In this document: piece after piece, positions 25,701 to 39,500 of the stretch
How the letters are laid out: every line of letters starts with the position of its first letter
Position numbering within the stretch: position 1 is the stretch's first letter
Assembly (NCBI GenBank): GCA_964007475.1
Contig: OZ023273.1
Coordinates: 132,054,732 to 132,118,731, forward strand
Origin: Hybos culiciformis
Taxonomy: Eukaryota; Arthropoda; Insecta; Diptera; Hybotidae
Direction: 5' to 3'
Length of the DNA: 64,000 nt
The notes under the pieces: generated by a model
The model's input: only the letters and a program-made list of their open reading frames with translations
Databases searched by the model: none
What the model was told of the DNA's origin: nothing
Made by a program: the position numbers and the translations under genes

Positions 25701-27779
25701 ATAATAATTAGTATACAACCACGAACATTTATTTATTTTTTTTTTAAATATTAAAGTCGGGCTTCCGTATTGGACACACTTGAAACCTAAAATTTATTAC
25801 TTCGAAAATATTAGACCATGTTTTCTGATTTATTTTTTTTCTTAAATAAATAATTCTTGGAATACTGCAGTTTTTTCTACTACATGAAATTTGATGTTTT
25901 TGGAGTTATTATTATTATTATTATTATTTTCAAGTTTGTTTACACAAATACTTTAAACACATTATCATTTGTAAGTAAATATCAACTGCTCCTCATTTTA
26001 TAAAAATATTCGCTTCTTATTTATTACAAGATTCAGAATGCCATTTACAATTAATAAATTAATAATTTCAATTTTGCTTTAACATTAAACCTTAATAAAA
26101 GAAATAACTCATATAACTCTAAATTATCTCATTCAATGGTAAATGAAAAAAAGGTAGGTACTCAATATAACTAAAATATATATAGGTAGAGACAGATATA
26201 AATTGCATATTTCAATATCACTTAAAATAATTGAAGAATTTTTTTGGTAACATCTTTAATGTTATTAATTTTATTAATCTTATGACAACTACACCCAGAC
26301 AAAAAAGAATAAGATAGTTAGTAAGATAAAGTTCTTTGTATCTTTTGTTAATTGTTAAGAGATACTTGGTAAACACATTTTGGACATGGCGATTCAATTG
26401 TCATTTAAATCTTCTGGCAATAACGTATAACGAATATTAAAAATATTAACATTTAAATTATGGAATATGTTTCCATTTAATACTGTTTTATTGTTTATAA
26501 ATATTTTTTTAAAAATGTTTAAAAAATTTCACAAAAATTAACACAAAAAATGAGTGTACAAAAGATTTTTACAACTGCTTAAGTGTCTTTGGGTAAACAC
26601 GATAATTTAAAAAAAAATTTAGTTTTGTGGAATAAATATTTTATATACATCATAACAGAAATCGTACAAATATTGACAAAATGATGATTACTTTCCCAAT
26701 GTTAAATTTTTATTATTATTTGTCCATGAATGTTATTTTCACATTGAATATGAGACATTATGTCTTCAAACTGTTTGATAATTCAAATATTCTAAACTGA
26801 TTTTTTTATTTACTTCATTGATCTTTTTTATTAAGAAATATTTCAACAATTATTTTTCGCAGTAAATAAATATAAACGCACTGATTCTTATAGATCAGGT
26901 TATCAATCTTCAGGAAAATCAATCTTAGAAGTTTAGCGTAGTTAATAGTGGTCTTGGCTAAGTTGTTAATGATTGCTACAAATTGGATTATATTTAAAAA
27001 AAATTGACAAAAAATTGTGGAACTAAATAAAAATCTATTAAAATACTAGCTAATCAGACCAATCATTTTAATCAGAAGACTATATTTTCTGTCGAGACAA
27101 TTACTTCAATGAAAGATTTAAAGAGCCTGATTTTAAGTAACTGCGATTTTAAGTAAAAGCATAACTGAATGTTTATTCTAATATTAGTTTAAGATCTCCT
27201 ACTTCTAGTTCCGACTTTGCGACTTCTGACTGAAATAGAACTGTACCAATTTTGAATCTTGAATAACTATACGACCAATGCGAGAGTAGGTATATATATG
27301 ATATTTTATTTATAAACTTCAAAAAATTTAATACAATAATATAGTCTAGTTAGTTTAAAACTTCAGTATGTAATACCAAGCAGATATTATTATTTCTATT
27401 CATATAATTTAATTATAAATTATAATAAATTTTAGCTCATAATTTATGAATTAAAAAAAAAAACAAATAAAATATCATCCCTATTGCGTTATTTCAAATA
27501 AAAATTGTACTTATTTTATTTTTTTTATCTACATACAATAATTTATTTATTTTTATTTAGAAAATTATATAATTTATACATAATTATTTTATTAGTAATC
27601 ATAAACATGAACAAATCATGCATATCATAAAGAATTAAAATATTATTCCTATAGGTAAATTTTAAAGATTTGGCACACTACTTATACTAAATTACTTTCG
27701 TAATAAAATATTTATTGAAATATAGTTGATAATCAAGGAATACACTTATTAAGTTCTGGGGGGTTATTCTATTCTAAAA
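22744..27779. other. 5-kb gene-free AT-rich region
   Basis: No supported gene. Short frames at 23466-23666, 24024-24305 and 25202-25474 show no recognisable motif and a composition expected by chance. A less AT-rich patch lies around 27180-27300. Confidence 0.5.
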
Positions 27780-27970
27780 TAATTTTTCGATAAACGGAAC
27801 GAGCCACATTGAAGTCAAAACAATTCTTAAAAAATAACATTAAAATGCATAAAAACATACAACTGGTTTTTGCCTTCATAGCGCCGGTTCTCAACATGTC
27901 TTAATAACACCCATAGTGGTTGTCTAGCGCCGTAAGCCAAGCACTAAACCTGTTTCAGTTCAAACTTTTT
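27780..27970. promoter_or_regulatory. Less AT-rich island with two AGCGCC sites
   Basis: This stretch stands out from its surroundings by G+C content. It has AGCGCC at 27880-27885 and 27926-27931, read on the other strand as GGCGCT. That matches the GGCGYY core known for the Dpp-pathway repressor Brinker. No open frame spans it. It is a candidate enhancer only; motif matches this short can be chance. Confidence 0.3.
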
Positions 27971-30900
27971 TTTCCCAAAAAACATACATATAAATATTGT
28001 ATCTACATAAAATTGCGGAAAAAATTTAGACAAGAAAGACACGAACATAATAAATCTTATATTATTTCATAAACAATCGTAAGTTTTATATTAAAATTAA
28101 ATAAACAATAAGAAAAAAAAAATCGAAGAAAAAAAAAAATAAATTAAAATTGGAACATCTGAAAAAGTGCTTCTACAGTCTACATAGTAATATTTTATAA
28201 CTTGTTTACATTTTCGTTCTTTCTTTTTTTTTGATCGTATTATAATTTATGTAATCGCTTTAAGAAAAGAAAAAATATAATTATTTATTTTTAAATAAAA
28301 AATACAATGCATTTTCACTTGGCAATAAAAATTTTTAATTTAACAAAATTTAAATAAAAATTGTGAAAATTAATTTATAATATAATCCAACTGAAGATTT
28401 TGGTTTTTAATCTTTATAGTATACGCGAAATTTTACTTATATTTCTATATATAATCTTTCTATCTTCACCAAACACACCATAATATTTATGAGAAACAAT
28501 TTTTTTTCACCATTGAATAAAGTTTTTATATTATTTATTAAACGCATGGATTCGAAAAATATTTTTATGCCTAAAAATGAAAAACTATACCTATATATTG
28601 TAATCTTAGATTTTTGGACTTTTTTAAAGAAATTTTTAAGAAATTTAATGTATTTTTTAGTGAACTCTTGATTAGATTCAATTTTGATTTTAGTTAATGG
28701 AGAAATTTATAATTATGCCAAATTCCAAAATTCCACCAGCCACAAAAATGGTAAATACTAAATACAATTTATCTTCTTCAATTCCAAAAAAATCTATGTA
28801 TATTTGACATGCCCTTTTTTGAGCTTATAAATTGAATCGCCGTAAATTTAACCGTTTGAGCGAAGTTTTTATAAAATTTTAAAGCATAATGTTTTAATAG
28901 AAAAATGTTATATGTATTTTTATAATTTGCATATTACTTCAGCCAGCTGTAAAAATGCTGAATGAGTAAAAAAATTTATTATGAACTTACTTTTTTACTG
29001 CATTAAATGGTGATAAATAAAAACAAAAGTTGATTGAAAATTTCTTAAAATGGATTTAACAAAAAAGCTATTCCTAATTGTAATTGGGCAAAAATAAAAT
29101 TTCTTATCAAAATATTTTGATTTCTCGAGGTCATATTTAAAATTTAATAAGATCTTGTTCTTTTTATACAAATTATGTGTAATTAAAAGCTATTACAAAA
29201 TATATTTTTATTTAGAAACAAAATTTCTTTTCCTGGTAATAATAATGCAAAAATTATTACAAAATATTGTAGGTGTAAAACAAAATAGCATTAATTTAAA
29301 TTTAATTATTTTTTTTATCAATTCTTAATAATATACAACATACATAATTGTACGTAACAGACATAATTATTTTCATTTAAATACGGTTATAGGAACATTT
29401 CGACTCTAAGTCTAAATACGCTTAAATTTTTTCATTAGAGATATTAAATTGAAATTAAATAAAGCCAAACTCTATGATGTGATTGAATGTAGTGCCAAAT
29501 AAGCAAATAATATACAATCTTTAAATTTTGACTTCATCGATAAAAGTTTTAAGGTTTTTTCTGGTTTATTACGAACATTAGTCTAGAATAAATGTTAGGT
29601 ATACCAAGTAAAACACTTTTTTCGTCTTGTTTCCTATTACCTTCAGCATAACTAAAGTATCAAACATTCGTGAAAATTGATCGTGTGTAAGTCTATTATG
29701 AAACTAATGATAAAATTTAATATACAAATATTCTCTTTCTTTGTACCCAAAAGTAACATAACCCAAATTAACATTCTCAATTTATATTTTATTATTATAT
29801 GTACTTAAAATAAAATTGTCAACATGTCAAAGTAAAAGCAGAACTAAAATTATATAAATTATAAATATCGGCTCCTAACTGTCAGAATTGATATACTAAC
29901 AACTGCGGCATAGAATTTTTCACTCTTTATATATTTTAATCACGTTCTTGAGTTGATGCTTTTAATTTACAAAGTATTTAATAGAGAATTTAGTAGCAGT
30001 GTTTATATTCTCTAGAGAGTTTTATAGTGGCGCGTGAATTTATGTATATAATGATAATTTGCAATTTCAATATTGCATTTGTTTTTAACTTTTTTTTTTT
30101 ATTTTAATTTATAAGTGGATACAGAGTTAGTGAGGATGAGAATTTTAAGTGGTTAGAGAATTACTGAGGTAGAATTCAACTCAGAAACCATAATTTAATT
30201 TCCCACATTTGTATTAACACGCCGCTGCGCAGCGCTAGAGGAATAAATTATTCTACAATGAGAGATGGGTAATGATATAAAAAAAAAATGTAATTTTTGT
30301 ATTTTATTTATAAAATTTGGAATTAACTCGAATTACGAGAAGTTCGTCTTTATTTAAAATTGTGTTCGTCTTTATTGAATATTTCACATGCTTATTCTAA
30401 AATTGTTTTCACTTTTATTTCTTGATCTTAATTTTATTACGCCGGCTAGTTAGGTGTTATTGGCACATCAATTGCTAATATCAACCGCGAGATCTTCCTT
30501 TCTTCATAGGAGTATCATTTTTTAATGCACAAATAATAACTATTTTCATCACATAGATTTGTGATGATATGGATGCGGTTATTGAATTGTTTAGCGATAT
30601 CACCAATAAACATATTTATTCATCGGTATGACATAGTTTACTATATTTGAAAATAACCTTTAAAGGAAATGTACGATTACAATTTTGTACAATGATAAAT
30701 CTTTAAAGATTTTATTTATAATTAATTTAATTAAATTTTTCATTCGAATCGCCAGAGATCAATATTTCATTGACATCACGTTACAGTTTTTTCATACATG
30801 ATGCATATTTCATTTAAAACAGGAAATTCCTTTTGTAACTACCATAGATTTTAATTCAATTCAGAAAATTCTATAATAAATATTTAACAAAAAAACTCAT

Positions 30901-32465
30901 TCATTCATCATAAAGTTATCAAGAATTATATATATTATTTTATTTAATTTTTTTCTACAATTATTTGATTTTTATCGCATATGTTCTTGTAAATTTTCAA
31001 ATATTGACGATTTCCTAATGCGGTAGCTGAGGCGCCAATCCATACTGTTTATATAATACTCCCAAATTGGAAAGTTAAAACTTTTTATTTATTAGCTACT
31101 ATTTTTATGGTATTCTCGTGTTACGCTTTAAAATTTCACTTAATTTATATTATGTGTCTAATATTCTTAGAATTTTTTCTTGAGTTTTTCTATGATGATG
31201 TCAATTGAAAAAATCGGAAAATTATCACATAATCCTAATTTACTTTTTAAGATTTTAGTTGATGCAAATAGTTGATGCAAATTTTTTTTATCTACCTACC
31301 GATTTCTTTTAAAATTCTTCAGTTTTCTTAGAAGGTCTGTGTTAGGAAACATGACGCATAAAAATAAAAGTTTATTTGAAAAAAATATTTGTTTAAATTC
31401 ATTACCATTACTATATAATATTATTTATTACTACCTATATATGAAATTGAACCGTACTTCGAACTTTACAGAATATAGTACGAAACTTTTTACAGAAACC
31501 TTAATTGGAAATTGTATAGGTATAGGTACCTACTAAATTTTTATGTCAATTAAAAGTTTGCAAAGATGACAGACACTTTTTTTATTCTTAAAATAAAATT
31601 TATTAATATACAAAATAAAACTAAAAAAAAAAAGTAAACAATTTTTTCCCATTTTTATTATTTACTTTGACAGTGCATTTATTAATGAAAACCAGTTTTA
31701 ATAATATTTTCTTTTAATAATTTTCTTATGGTGTTTTCTCGGAATTTAAAACAATTAATAAATAATTTATGAAAAATAAAATCAAGTTTGTATTTTTTTA
31801 TTGTTTTTTTTTTTTTATTTTAAATTCATATTGACTGAAACTAAAAGAATAACAATTCATTAAGAATTAACTATTTTTTTTTTTAATATTTAATTTATTG
31901 ATTTTCTGTTTCTTGAAAATTTTTTAATACAATAAAAATTTATAAGAAAACATAAATAAATCTCTATTCATTTGAAAATTCCAATAAAATTTTCGAAAAC
32001 AAAAGAAAAGATAGACGCCCTTCTGTCTTCGAATTTAAAATATTATTATAGGGATTTTTATAAAATTTATTTAAAAAAAAAAAAATATTGACAAATATTT
32101 ATACATAATATTCCTGTAAATAGATAGACGAATCTTAATCGGAAATGCTAAATGCATTGGGATTGTAATGTTAGGTTGAAAAGTTTATTTTTCTATGATG
32201 TTTTGAAAAAAAGTATTCTGATTATTTAATTAAATATCCATGGTGTGTAATTTGAATTGAAAAATGCTCTTAGAACCACAACATGTTTGAAACTTCCTTA
32301 AACAGAGTTTCATATAAAACTTAATCATAAGTGCTAGGGGAAAATACTATTGATGTCCATCATATTTTTAAGAAACTAGAAGTATTAGTTTTTTTTTAAA
32401 CTTTATAATATAAAATAAAATTACTTCATCATTCTGGTTATCGAATAAATACATTTTTAATATAA
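27971..32465. other. 4.5-kb gene-free AT-rich region
   Basis: No supported gene. Less AT-rich patches occur at 30215-30245, with the 12-bp palindrome CGCTGCGCAGCG at 30223-30234, and at 30435-30510. Short frames at 28489-28671 and 31339-31536 look like chance. Confidence 0.5.
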
Positions 32466-33529
32466 CCCAGCTAGCACAATCGCAATCGATTACTCAAAAA
32501 AACATAAAGGAATGCATTCTTAATGATTCTATAGTACACGAACGTAATTGATTACTATACTCTCTTTAGTATGCTTGTGTTTTGAAGTCAAGGCTAATTA
32601 GTGATTAAAATTTATAAAAAAAAATATGTATCGTAAAAAATTTTTAATTTAGTTAATAACTTTCAAAAGCTGTGTTCCAGGAATCTCCTGAAAAGAAATG
32701 AAAAATAATTTGAAACACGCTCATAGAAGAATTCACTCGGTTAACTTTCGGAAAAGGGAAAAAGTAAAGGTGCAGAATAAAGAAAATATGTTAATTATTT
32801 AATTATGTTTAAATATATGTCTTAGTTTTAATTTTCCATTTTTTCATGTGAACTTTTCGTTATTCGTTTTATTAGAATTAATTTTTTAATTTCTTTATTT
32901 TGCTTAAATAAATATATAAAATATATAAAATAAACATTTTAAAATAAAAACGAAATTTTTTCTATTTTTCTAAATGAATTTGTAATACATTCCAAAAATC
33001 CATTACGAATATATTTCCAAAAAACATTCTAAACTCATTCCTTAAATGCATTACCGATATATTTCCAAAATACATTCTAAACTCATTCCTTAAATGCATT
33101 ATCAATATATTTCCAAAATAGATTTAAAACTCATTATTTCAATGTATTCAGAAATACATTTCCTAAATACGTTCTAAATACCTTTTCGAAATGTATTTTG
33201 TGATTCATTTGCCGTAACCATTTTTAAGAAGAGATATCGCCTGCTCAGAAATGAAACAACGTATAATGAAAAGTATAGTTTCGAGTAATTTGAATTTAAA
33301 GATTTGAAAATTAAAAAAAACGTATGGAAAAACATCAAGTAACGTACAATTTTCATCTACAAAACACATTTTAATCAACATTAAGAATATTGCAAAGTAG
33401 TTGTACTTATAAAATCGAGTACGAGGAATCGAATGGTGCTATTGTCAAATAATGACGTATAAATGTCATACGTTGTTTCACGTTCAATGTATTTTGAATT
33501 GATTCAAAATGCATTCAGTGCTAGCTGGG
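32466..33529. mobile_element. 1.06-kb non-autonomous TIR element
   Basis: CCCAGCTAGCAC at 32466-32477 is exactly inverted at 33518-33529 (GTGCTAGCTGGG). Further inward only scattered similarity remains. The interior has no transposase-like frame. Its right half carries the 48-bp repeats at 32985-33190. No clear target-site duplication was identified, so the superfamily is open. Confidence 0.65.
32985..33190. repeat. 48-bp minisatellite, about three to four degenerate copies
   Basis: The motif ATATTTCCAAAATACATTCT starts at about 33011, 33059 and 33107, giving a 48-bp period. Each is followed by AAACTCATTCCTTAAATGCA or a variant. Degenerate part-copies flank these on both sides. It lies inside the 32466-33529 element. 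Confidence 0.85.
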
Positions 33530-36500
33530 AACTAACATAAAAATGTCAATTTAATCTATGTGTTTCTTTCTTGCAATATCTGTACTTAGTTGGTATACCA
33601 TTGAACATTGTAATTTAAGAAAAATATGTTAAGAACATTATTTATTCATTAATAAATATGATGTATGGAATAAATTTAAAGAACTTAGAGTCCTTTTTTG
33701 GTCATGGCATCAGGCTTAGAATTGTTTTCTGTTTAACTTTAATTTTTTTTTTTTTTTTTTGTAATGGAATGCGGTTATGTTATTAATCGGTATAAAAAAG
33801 GAAATATTATATACATATGTATATGCAGAAAATTTTCTTACTTTATCGTATTTGTTAAATTACTATATTTTCATTCTTTTTAAATTTCAAGTTCAAATTA
33901 ATAAGAATTTTCATTAGCACTCTTGAAACTCTATACTCAGAATATTGTTTAATATAATTACATATAAATGGCATTGAAATTAAAAAAAAATATATGCGAA
34001 TTAGAATTTATTGTATAAATTCAATAAATTGAAAAGAAAATTACAAATAGAAAATTTTATATCGTTATAATTTGCAACTTTGAAAACATTTATTTGTATA
34101 ATTTAACATTTTCTTTTAAATTTCATTACCTAATAATAGCAGATAATTTAATTTCTAAAAGGAAAATAAGAAAACTCACTCATACAAAATCATCTCTGAG
34201 CACATTAGGCACTCAAACTCAAACACAATAATCTAATTCAAGTAATAGGACTTATACCTACATTGAAATTTTACAAACTTTGTCATAGTGAGAAATTTTT
34301 TTAAATATTCTTAAATAGTAAAGTAGTACGAATACACACAAAAATTGTTTTGAGAGGTTAAAAATTATATTTGCATGAAAAGTATAGTATTAAATATAGC
34401 GCCATTTTATGTATGTACTTTGAAAACAAACATTTGAAAATAACTTTATTTTTTCAAAATGTCTTTGTTTAATTTTGTGCAATTTTCTACAACCAAAAAT
34501 CTTTAATAGAAAATATTACCATTGGTAACAATTAATTAATTTCAGAAAATCATTACTAAAATTAATAATATTTTAATTGGCAAATGATGAAGTTTGAAAG
34601 TTTAAAGGATGTAAACTTTCAATTAACTATTATATTATCAATCAGTACATAAAACATTTATATGTACAATTGTACATAGTGTATTTTGTGTTTCTACAAT
34701 GCATACATATATTCAATTTCATATAAGTATTCATTATTAACTAAAAGCCAATAATACATACAATAAGCATCACAATAATATAAGTTCATTAATTTTAATT
34801 TTAATGGAGTGAAAATGTTGCTGTAATTTTCTTTTATTTTATTGAGAAACACTTTTGCTTCTCAATTTAAACTTATATCACTGAAATTAATTCATTTGTT
34901 GTTGATCAAGTTGAAGTTAATTCATGTAGAATATGATGAACTAATATAATAATTTTGATTGTATGTTTGAATTTTTTGTTCGGCATTGCGAAATATTATG
35001 ATTTTTAAATGTAATAAAAATAATTAATTATTCGATTTTTTTATGTTATGCCTACGAATATTGTCAGTCTTGGATAACTTGTATAATTTTAAATCAATAG
35101 GTCTGAACAAAAAGGTTTAAAATCACATTGAACTTATGCTTTACATAAATATTTAGACTCATTCAAATTTTTTTTGTAAAATATATAAAAATGAATGCCA
35201 TGTTTTAATATCATTTTAAAAACCTTTTTTTTCCTGTCCGCTTAACAAATTAAACGATATGTACTTTGTATTCCCAAAATTATCTACATAAAATTTAATT
35301 GAACTTGATTTTCTGTTCAGTGTATCTAAATCTAAAATATATACATATTGTCAATTAATGTTTTTTTTTTGGGTTTGGTAAATCTTTCTTATAGGAAACA
35401 TCAAATTTTATGAGTTTATAAATATTTTTATGTTAAAAGGTAATAACAGACATGTTTATTGCATTCAAGGATTTTTATTTTTATTTTTATTTTATCTTCA
35501 ATTGAATAATATTTTTAATTATTGTAAACACACTAAACGCGCAATAAGCTTAATATCATCCAACATTAAAGAGAAATTTTTAAATTTAGTAGGTGAAATT
35601 AAAATGGAATGCTTTATGGAGGAAATAATCAGAATTTATTTTCTATTTACTGCATTTTGTTAAGAAAAAAATAAAAAAAAAAACAAAAAATTTCCCAACA
35701 ATAATATTCAACTAAAAATGCACTACTACATAACATTCATATTGATAATGGCCTTAAAATTATTATAATTTCATTTAAAATAGACTTTCCATTTTAGAAT
35801 GAAGAATTAGGAAATGTTATTGAACAAACATATTTAAATCATAATTAATATTTTATGTAATTATTTATAATTATTAACATTCTGTCATAAATAGATTGAA
35901 CATGAATTTTTCGTAAACAAGCATTTATTTAACATTTTATATGAACACTTTCGTATAATTCGTTTAAATAGAATTAATAAATAACTTATTCTACTTATGC
36001 TACTTATTCTATCAGAACCATTCACCATACAAAAACAGAAATTCAAAGTTTATTTAGTTTATGTTCTTCTCCTAGAAATTTTATAAAATTTTACATCATA
36101 AGAAAGCTTCGAAGGGAATTTAAGTAACATAATGTTACATAAAATTTTGTACTCTTAATTATCTTAATCCCCACTAAGTCTAATACAATCATACTATACA
36201 ATACATAAATCATTTTATTGAAAATTTTTATTAAAAATCAAATCTCTAAATCACATATTCTAATGAAACAGACTATACTAAAGGTTTAAAAACAAATAAA
36301 TCAATAGAGTCGTTCTTATTTAAAATATTTATCTTTGAAAAAACCAACCAAAATTTAAAATAATTATGCATTCCTTTTTTTCTTCAATTCATCATAAAAA
36401 TTCTAAATTAAATTCTTTGATAATATTTTGTTGCCTTATGTATTTCTGAGCGCAATATATTATTCAATTGATAAGCTAGTTAAGTTTTTTTACTAACTAT

Positions 36501-39500
36501 ACTATATATACATATTATATCTATGTTAAAAATAATGATTAAAATTCAACAAATGGAATGCAATCAAAGTACATCAAAAGTATTGAAGAAAATGCAAAAA
36601 AAAAGTTGTACACCTGCTGTGCTTGATGGCTCTTAAAAGTTGTTTGCATTATTAGTGCTGCTGCGCAAATAATTTAACAAAATGACTGCAACCACAAAAA
36701 AATCGAGGACATTAAATATTCCAATTTTTCTGCTTCTCGTTCCACACGTTTTTAAAGCACAAAATTTAAAAAAAATATAATGTACAGACGATAATTCTTT
36801 GAAATTTATAAAAATTTTCTGAATTAAAAATAACGTAACAAAAGCTAAAACTTATTTCTCTTAACGTGCTATGTCAAATATTTTAGTTATCTTTTAGAGA
36901 TATTTTTAATATTTTGTTAATACTATTAAACAGACTAATGCAAATTTATCATATTAATATTTTTAAGCTTCAAAATGTTCATTCTGAAAATTTGGTCTAA
37001 CAGCCGGTTAAGAAATTGAATTTTTATTAATATACATATAATTTTTTTAAGGAGAAAAATTATAATATAAAACTCTGAATCTGGGGCTAAGTAGTTTTAA
37101 TTTATAAAATATGTTAATTTATATACCTGACATCAATTCATAGAATTTCTAAAAAATTTAGTAATTTTATTAAAGAATATAATTAATTTTCCTTTAACTA
37201 GAAAATATTGTAGTTAAACGTGATGCTCACGTCACATATACAGATTATTCTATTGCGTTACTTGAAAAAAAATATCTTTAAATGACATCCCTATCATATT
37301 CCAATGAAGCAGCATCAGCAGTAGTTATTCACAAATATCTTATCATCATCATAATCAGATATTCTACATGGATCACCTAACAGCATTCATATAAGAAAAT
37401 CATTAAAAAAAAAAATACTGCAAAAAATAAACATAATCAAACTATCCAGTTTTATTAAAACTCTTGTAGTTACAATGAAGATAAAAAAACTTATTTCTTA
37501 ACACGACTTTTTCTGAATGACATTTTTTTTTTTTTTAAAGAACATCAACAGACTTAAAGGCCTAGGATTAAAATTTTCATTTAAGAATTCAATTTAAAAC
37601 AATTCAGAAAAATGTAATTAAAATTAATCGTGAAAAAGAAATCAATGGGTTTGTTTATGTTTAATTTTGTTTAATTTATTAATTTTTGTTTGGTATTTTG
37701 TATATTAAAATGAAAGAGGGTTGTTTATGGTACAAGTTTATGTTCAAAGTTTATGTTCAAAATATTATAAATTTCAATTACAATTTGCTTAAGAATATTT
37801 TTCGATTTTTATTTTAATTATACTTCGTATGCCCTAGTTTCGTCTCTCTCTATATATCTTTTTCGAGGATTTAAAATATTTTTTACTTTCAGAACTTTTC
37901 GATTTTCATTAAAATGGTATTCAGAAAATTCATTGAGTGGATTATAAATGTAATTAAATTCTGAATATAGTTAATAATTAAGGTTGTTTGTTGTATCAAT
38001 GCTCATACGGGGGAATCCCATAGCGAAAAGAAGATTAAATTTGTTTTAGAAAAATTAATAATATACAATACTTAAAGAAAAAAAATGTTAGATTGAAATT
38101 AAAAAAAAAAAAAATAATAATTTATTTATTCTTCTTTAATTCTCAAATTAAATTAATATGAATAAAAAATCCATTCATAAATAAATTTTTTTTTTTTCGT
38201 TTTCAAAGGATATTCTTAAACTTCTGTTGTTACTGTCATTAAAATCTTCCACGCAATGTCCTTTTGTGGTTTTTATTATAATTATTATAACATTATAAAA
38301 GAAAAAAAAAAAATAATTTTGTTTTCTTTCTGGAAGGAATTAATTTTGTTTTTTTATTATAAATTGTTCTGTCATCTGCGAACGAGATTTCAATGACGAG
38401 ATTTCAATATATCAAAAAAAAAATTTTTCATCGTGTAATTTTCGTTTTATAAATCTTTGTAATTAGAATGAATGTACTTACCTATATTATTTTTATTTTA
38501 ATTGATTTTTTATTTCAAGATCAATATTTTAATTTGACTTTAACTATTCAGTCTTCCGAATTCGTTAAAAAAAGAATTCGGTAGAAATATGTCAGTGAGA
38601 ATAAAAACTTAAATCCCATACTCACGGTAAACAATTTCTAGAGTAAAATCAATATAAGTTGGCTGAGCATTTCTTCACGCACTTCTTAAACGACTTTTGA
38701 CTTTAGATTAGCAATATTAGCAACAAAATTTTGAAAAAAATATTAATTATTATATGTACGACCGGCTGAATGAAAAAATTCCATTAAACCGGTATTAAAT
38801 AAAAGTTATTTAGAGACTGTATTCGATTACAGCAGATGATAATCTTAAACTTCTTACAAAATTACCAAAATCTTTTTGACCACCGACCATAGTATACTTT
38901 AGGTTCTATTAGGCAAAAATTATATAAGATTAACATTTATTTAATGAATTAACAAACTGAGAATCTGACCAGCATGCGCTATCGATTTTATTTTTTTATT
39001 TATTAGGTTTTTTTTTTTTATTATCGTCCTTTTTTCTCAGAATCATATATTTATAGATTTATTTATGAAAGTAAAAATAATATTATATTCATATCTAATC
39101 ATTTCCGAATTTGTTTGATCCATTTGTTTCAAAATTTTCACCTGTTAAATAGAAAATAATAAATAAAATTTAAGATGTTTTCAAAAATACTATGTATAAG
39201 CAAAAAGTAATAGTGGAGGAGAAATTATTTTCTTAAAAAATAATTCATAATAGCGTTATGCAGCATATATTTTGATGAAGAAAAAATTTCAATTTAATCA
39301 GCGACTTCCGATTGAACTCTAAAAGAGTTCTTGATAAATATCTACTTTGACGCGTTGGAGAAATTAACCAGTAAATATTTCACAATGTGAAAGAATAAAT
39401 TTATGAACATAATTTAAACACTTCTTCATTTGATATTTTATTTAAAAGAAGCAAACAATTTTGGTAATTAAACCGATTATTGCCGGAAATGAAGAAAAAA

